Assembly (NCBI GenBank): GCA_002394365.1
Contig: DGTQ01000007.1
Span: 62,001-126,000, forward strand
Direction: 5' to 3'
Source: Prevotellaceae bacterium UBA4332
Lineage (GTDB): Bacteria; Bacteroidota; Bacteroidia; Bacteroidales; Bacteroidaceae
Length of the DNA: 64,000 nt
Below, one piece after another: positions 63,611 to 64,000 of the stretch. The position numbers and the translations under genes are program-made. The stretch's first letter is position 1. Each line of letters starts with the position of its first letter. Under the pieces are notes generated by a model that ran no database searches, was not told the DNA's origin, and worked only from the letters and a program-made list of their open reading frames with translations.

Positions 63611-64000
63611 ATGTATCTGAAAGAAATAGCTAAATTACGCAATAGGAAGAACAGTCATTTAATTTACTATATTTCTGCCATAGCAAAAACCATTATACCA
63701 AAATGGCTTATGCGCACTATGCTAAAACGTATATTAGCACACTATAACACTCTCTCAATAGCGGAGCAGCAATATATAACCGAGCGAGTTGACTACTATT
63801 GTAAGTTTAACACACATATAACCCTGCCAGTAAACAGCATACTTTTAAAAGATTTTACAAATAAAAAGGTTCGCACCCCCAACAGACTACACAATTCGCC
63901 AAATGGATACATACATGGAGCGCATTTTTATGACACATACGAATATACACGCTATTTTCCTGATAGCTATCGTATCTCTATACTTTCTGGTGATGTCAAT
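63611..64000 (+). CDS. GT90-like glycosyltransferase, N-terminal part only
   Basis: The frame opens at the ATG at 63611 and is still open at the window end (130 codons). There is no signal peptide. The end of the visible part, YTRYFPDSYRISILSGDVN preceded by HGAHFYDTYE, matches the 'sYa-RyFp...fGDv' strand of the GT90 (CAP10/LPS glycosyltransferase) family. Function is therefore probably transfer of a sugar to LPS or capsule, but the donor site lies outside the window. The codons are A/T-richer than in the neighbouring glycan genes, which may mean recent acquisition. Confidence 0.6.
   Translation, partial: MYLKEIAKLRNRKNSHLIYYISAIAKTIIPKWLMRTMLKRILAHYNTLSIAEQQYITERVDYYCKFNTHITLPVNSILLKDFTNKKVRTPNRLHNSPNGYIHGAHFYDTYEYTRYFPDSYRISILSGDVN

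Overview
The window looks like chromosomal DNA of a Prevotella-type Bacteroidales (Prevotella, Segatella or Xylanibacter level). The signs are type IX secretion genes (porU, porV), PL1 and PL11 pectin lyases, the DUF2023-flavodoxin pair, meso-diaminopimelate dehydrogenase, and promoters of the Bacteroidetes form TTTG-N19/20-TAnnTTTG, often only a few bases before the start codon. No phage or plasmid backbone, CRISPR array or rRNA operon was seen.

Layout. 0-6.2 kb: start of a probable GH28 pectinase, tRNA-Gln, dnaK, mutT, a possible AAG-type DNA glycosylase relative, a repeat-rich secreted protein and an agmatine deiminase-like enzyme. 6.2-7.2 kb: gene-free, built of inverted tandem arrays and palindromic 21-bp repeats. 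7.2-19.6 kb: flavin reductase, membrane AraC regulator, two exported proteins, a Cu/Zn-type permease, rubredoxin/flavodoxin/DUF2023, GtrA, a GT4 glycosyltransferase, diaminopimelate dehydrogenase and a HerA-like DUF853 ATPase. 19.6-31.6 kb: rmuC, a PL1 pectate lyase, merR, HIT, manA and two PL11 rhamnogalacturonan lyases; with the GH28 fragment these point to pectin use. 31.7-34.6 kb: pdxY, an RluA pseudouridine synthase carrying in-frame repeat insertions, vanZ and a transporter remnant. 34.9-36.7 kb: another gene-free repeat zone, a broken secreted gene and a structured RNA.

36.4-45.4 kb is the accessory island and the most interesting part. An Abi_2/AbiF-type HEPN protein has its own promoter, a small hairpin RNA and a terminator-like U run just ahead of it. 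It is flanked by two related long structured RNAs. Then comes a tightly spaced six-gene operon: a glycine-zipper membrane protein, an Hsp70-like ATPase with a C-terminal membrane segment, a HerA-like ATPase, an HExxH zincin and two small proteins. I know no named defence or conflict system with this composition.

45.6-54.6 kb is housekeeping: porV, porU, a fumarylacetoacetase-family enzyme, and tsf-rpsB-rpsI-rplM with probable autoregulatory leaders. 54.9-64 kb is a surface-glycan/LPS cluster: LpxL-like acyltransferase fused to a membrane domain, GT87, GT2, a GT87-FGE fusion, a GT11 fucosyltransferase, a WecE-type aminotransferase, a DUF6492 glycosyltransferase-like protein and the start of a GT90-like gene.

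A theme across the window is unusual repeat content. Three loci pair a 9-11 bp tandem array with an inverted copy of the same array around an AT-rich or palindromic core. Short repeated words and GC-rich palindromes lie between genes and, in several genes, inside the reading frame.
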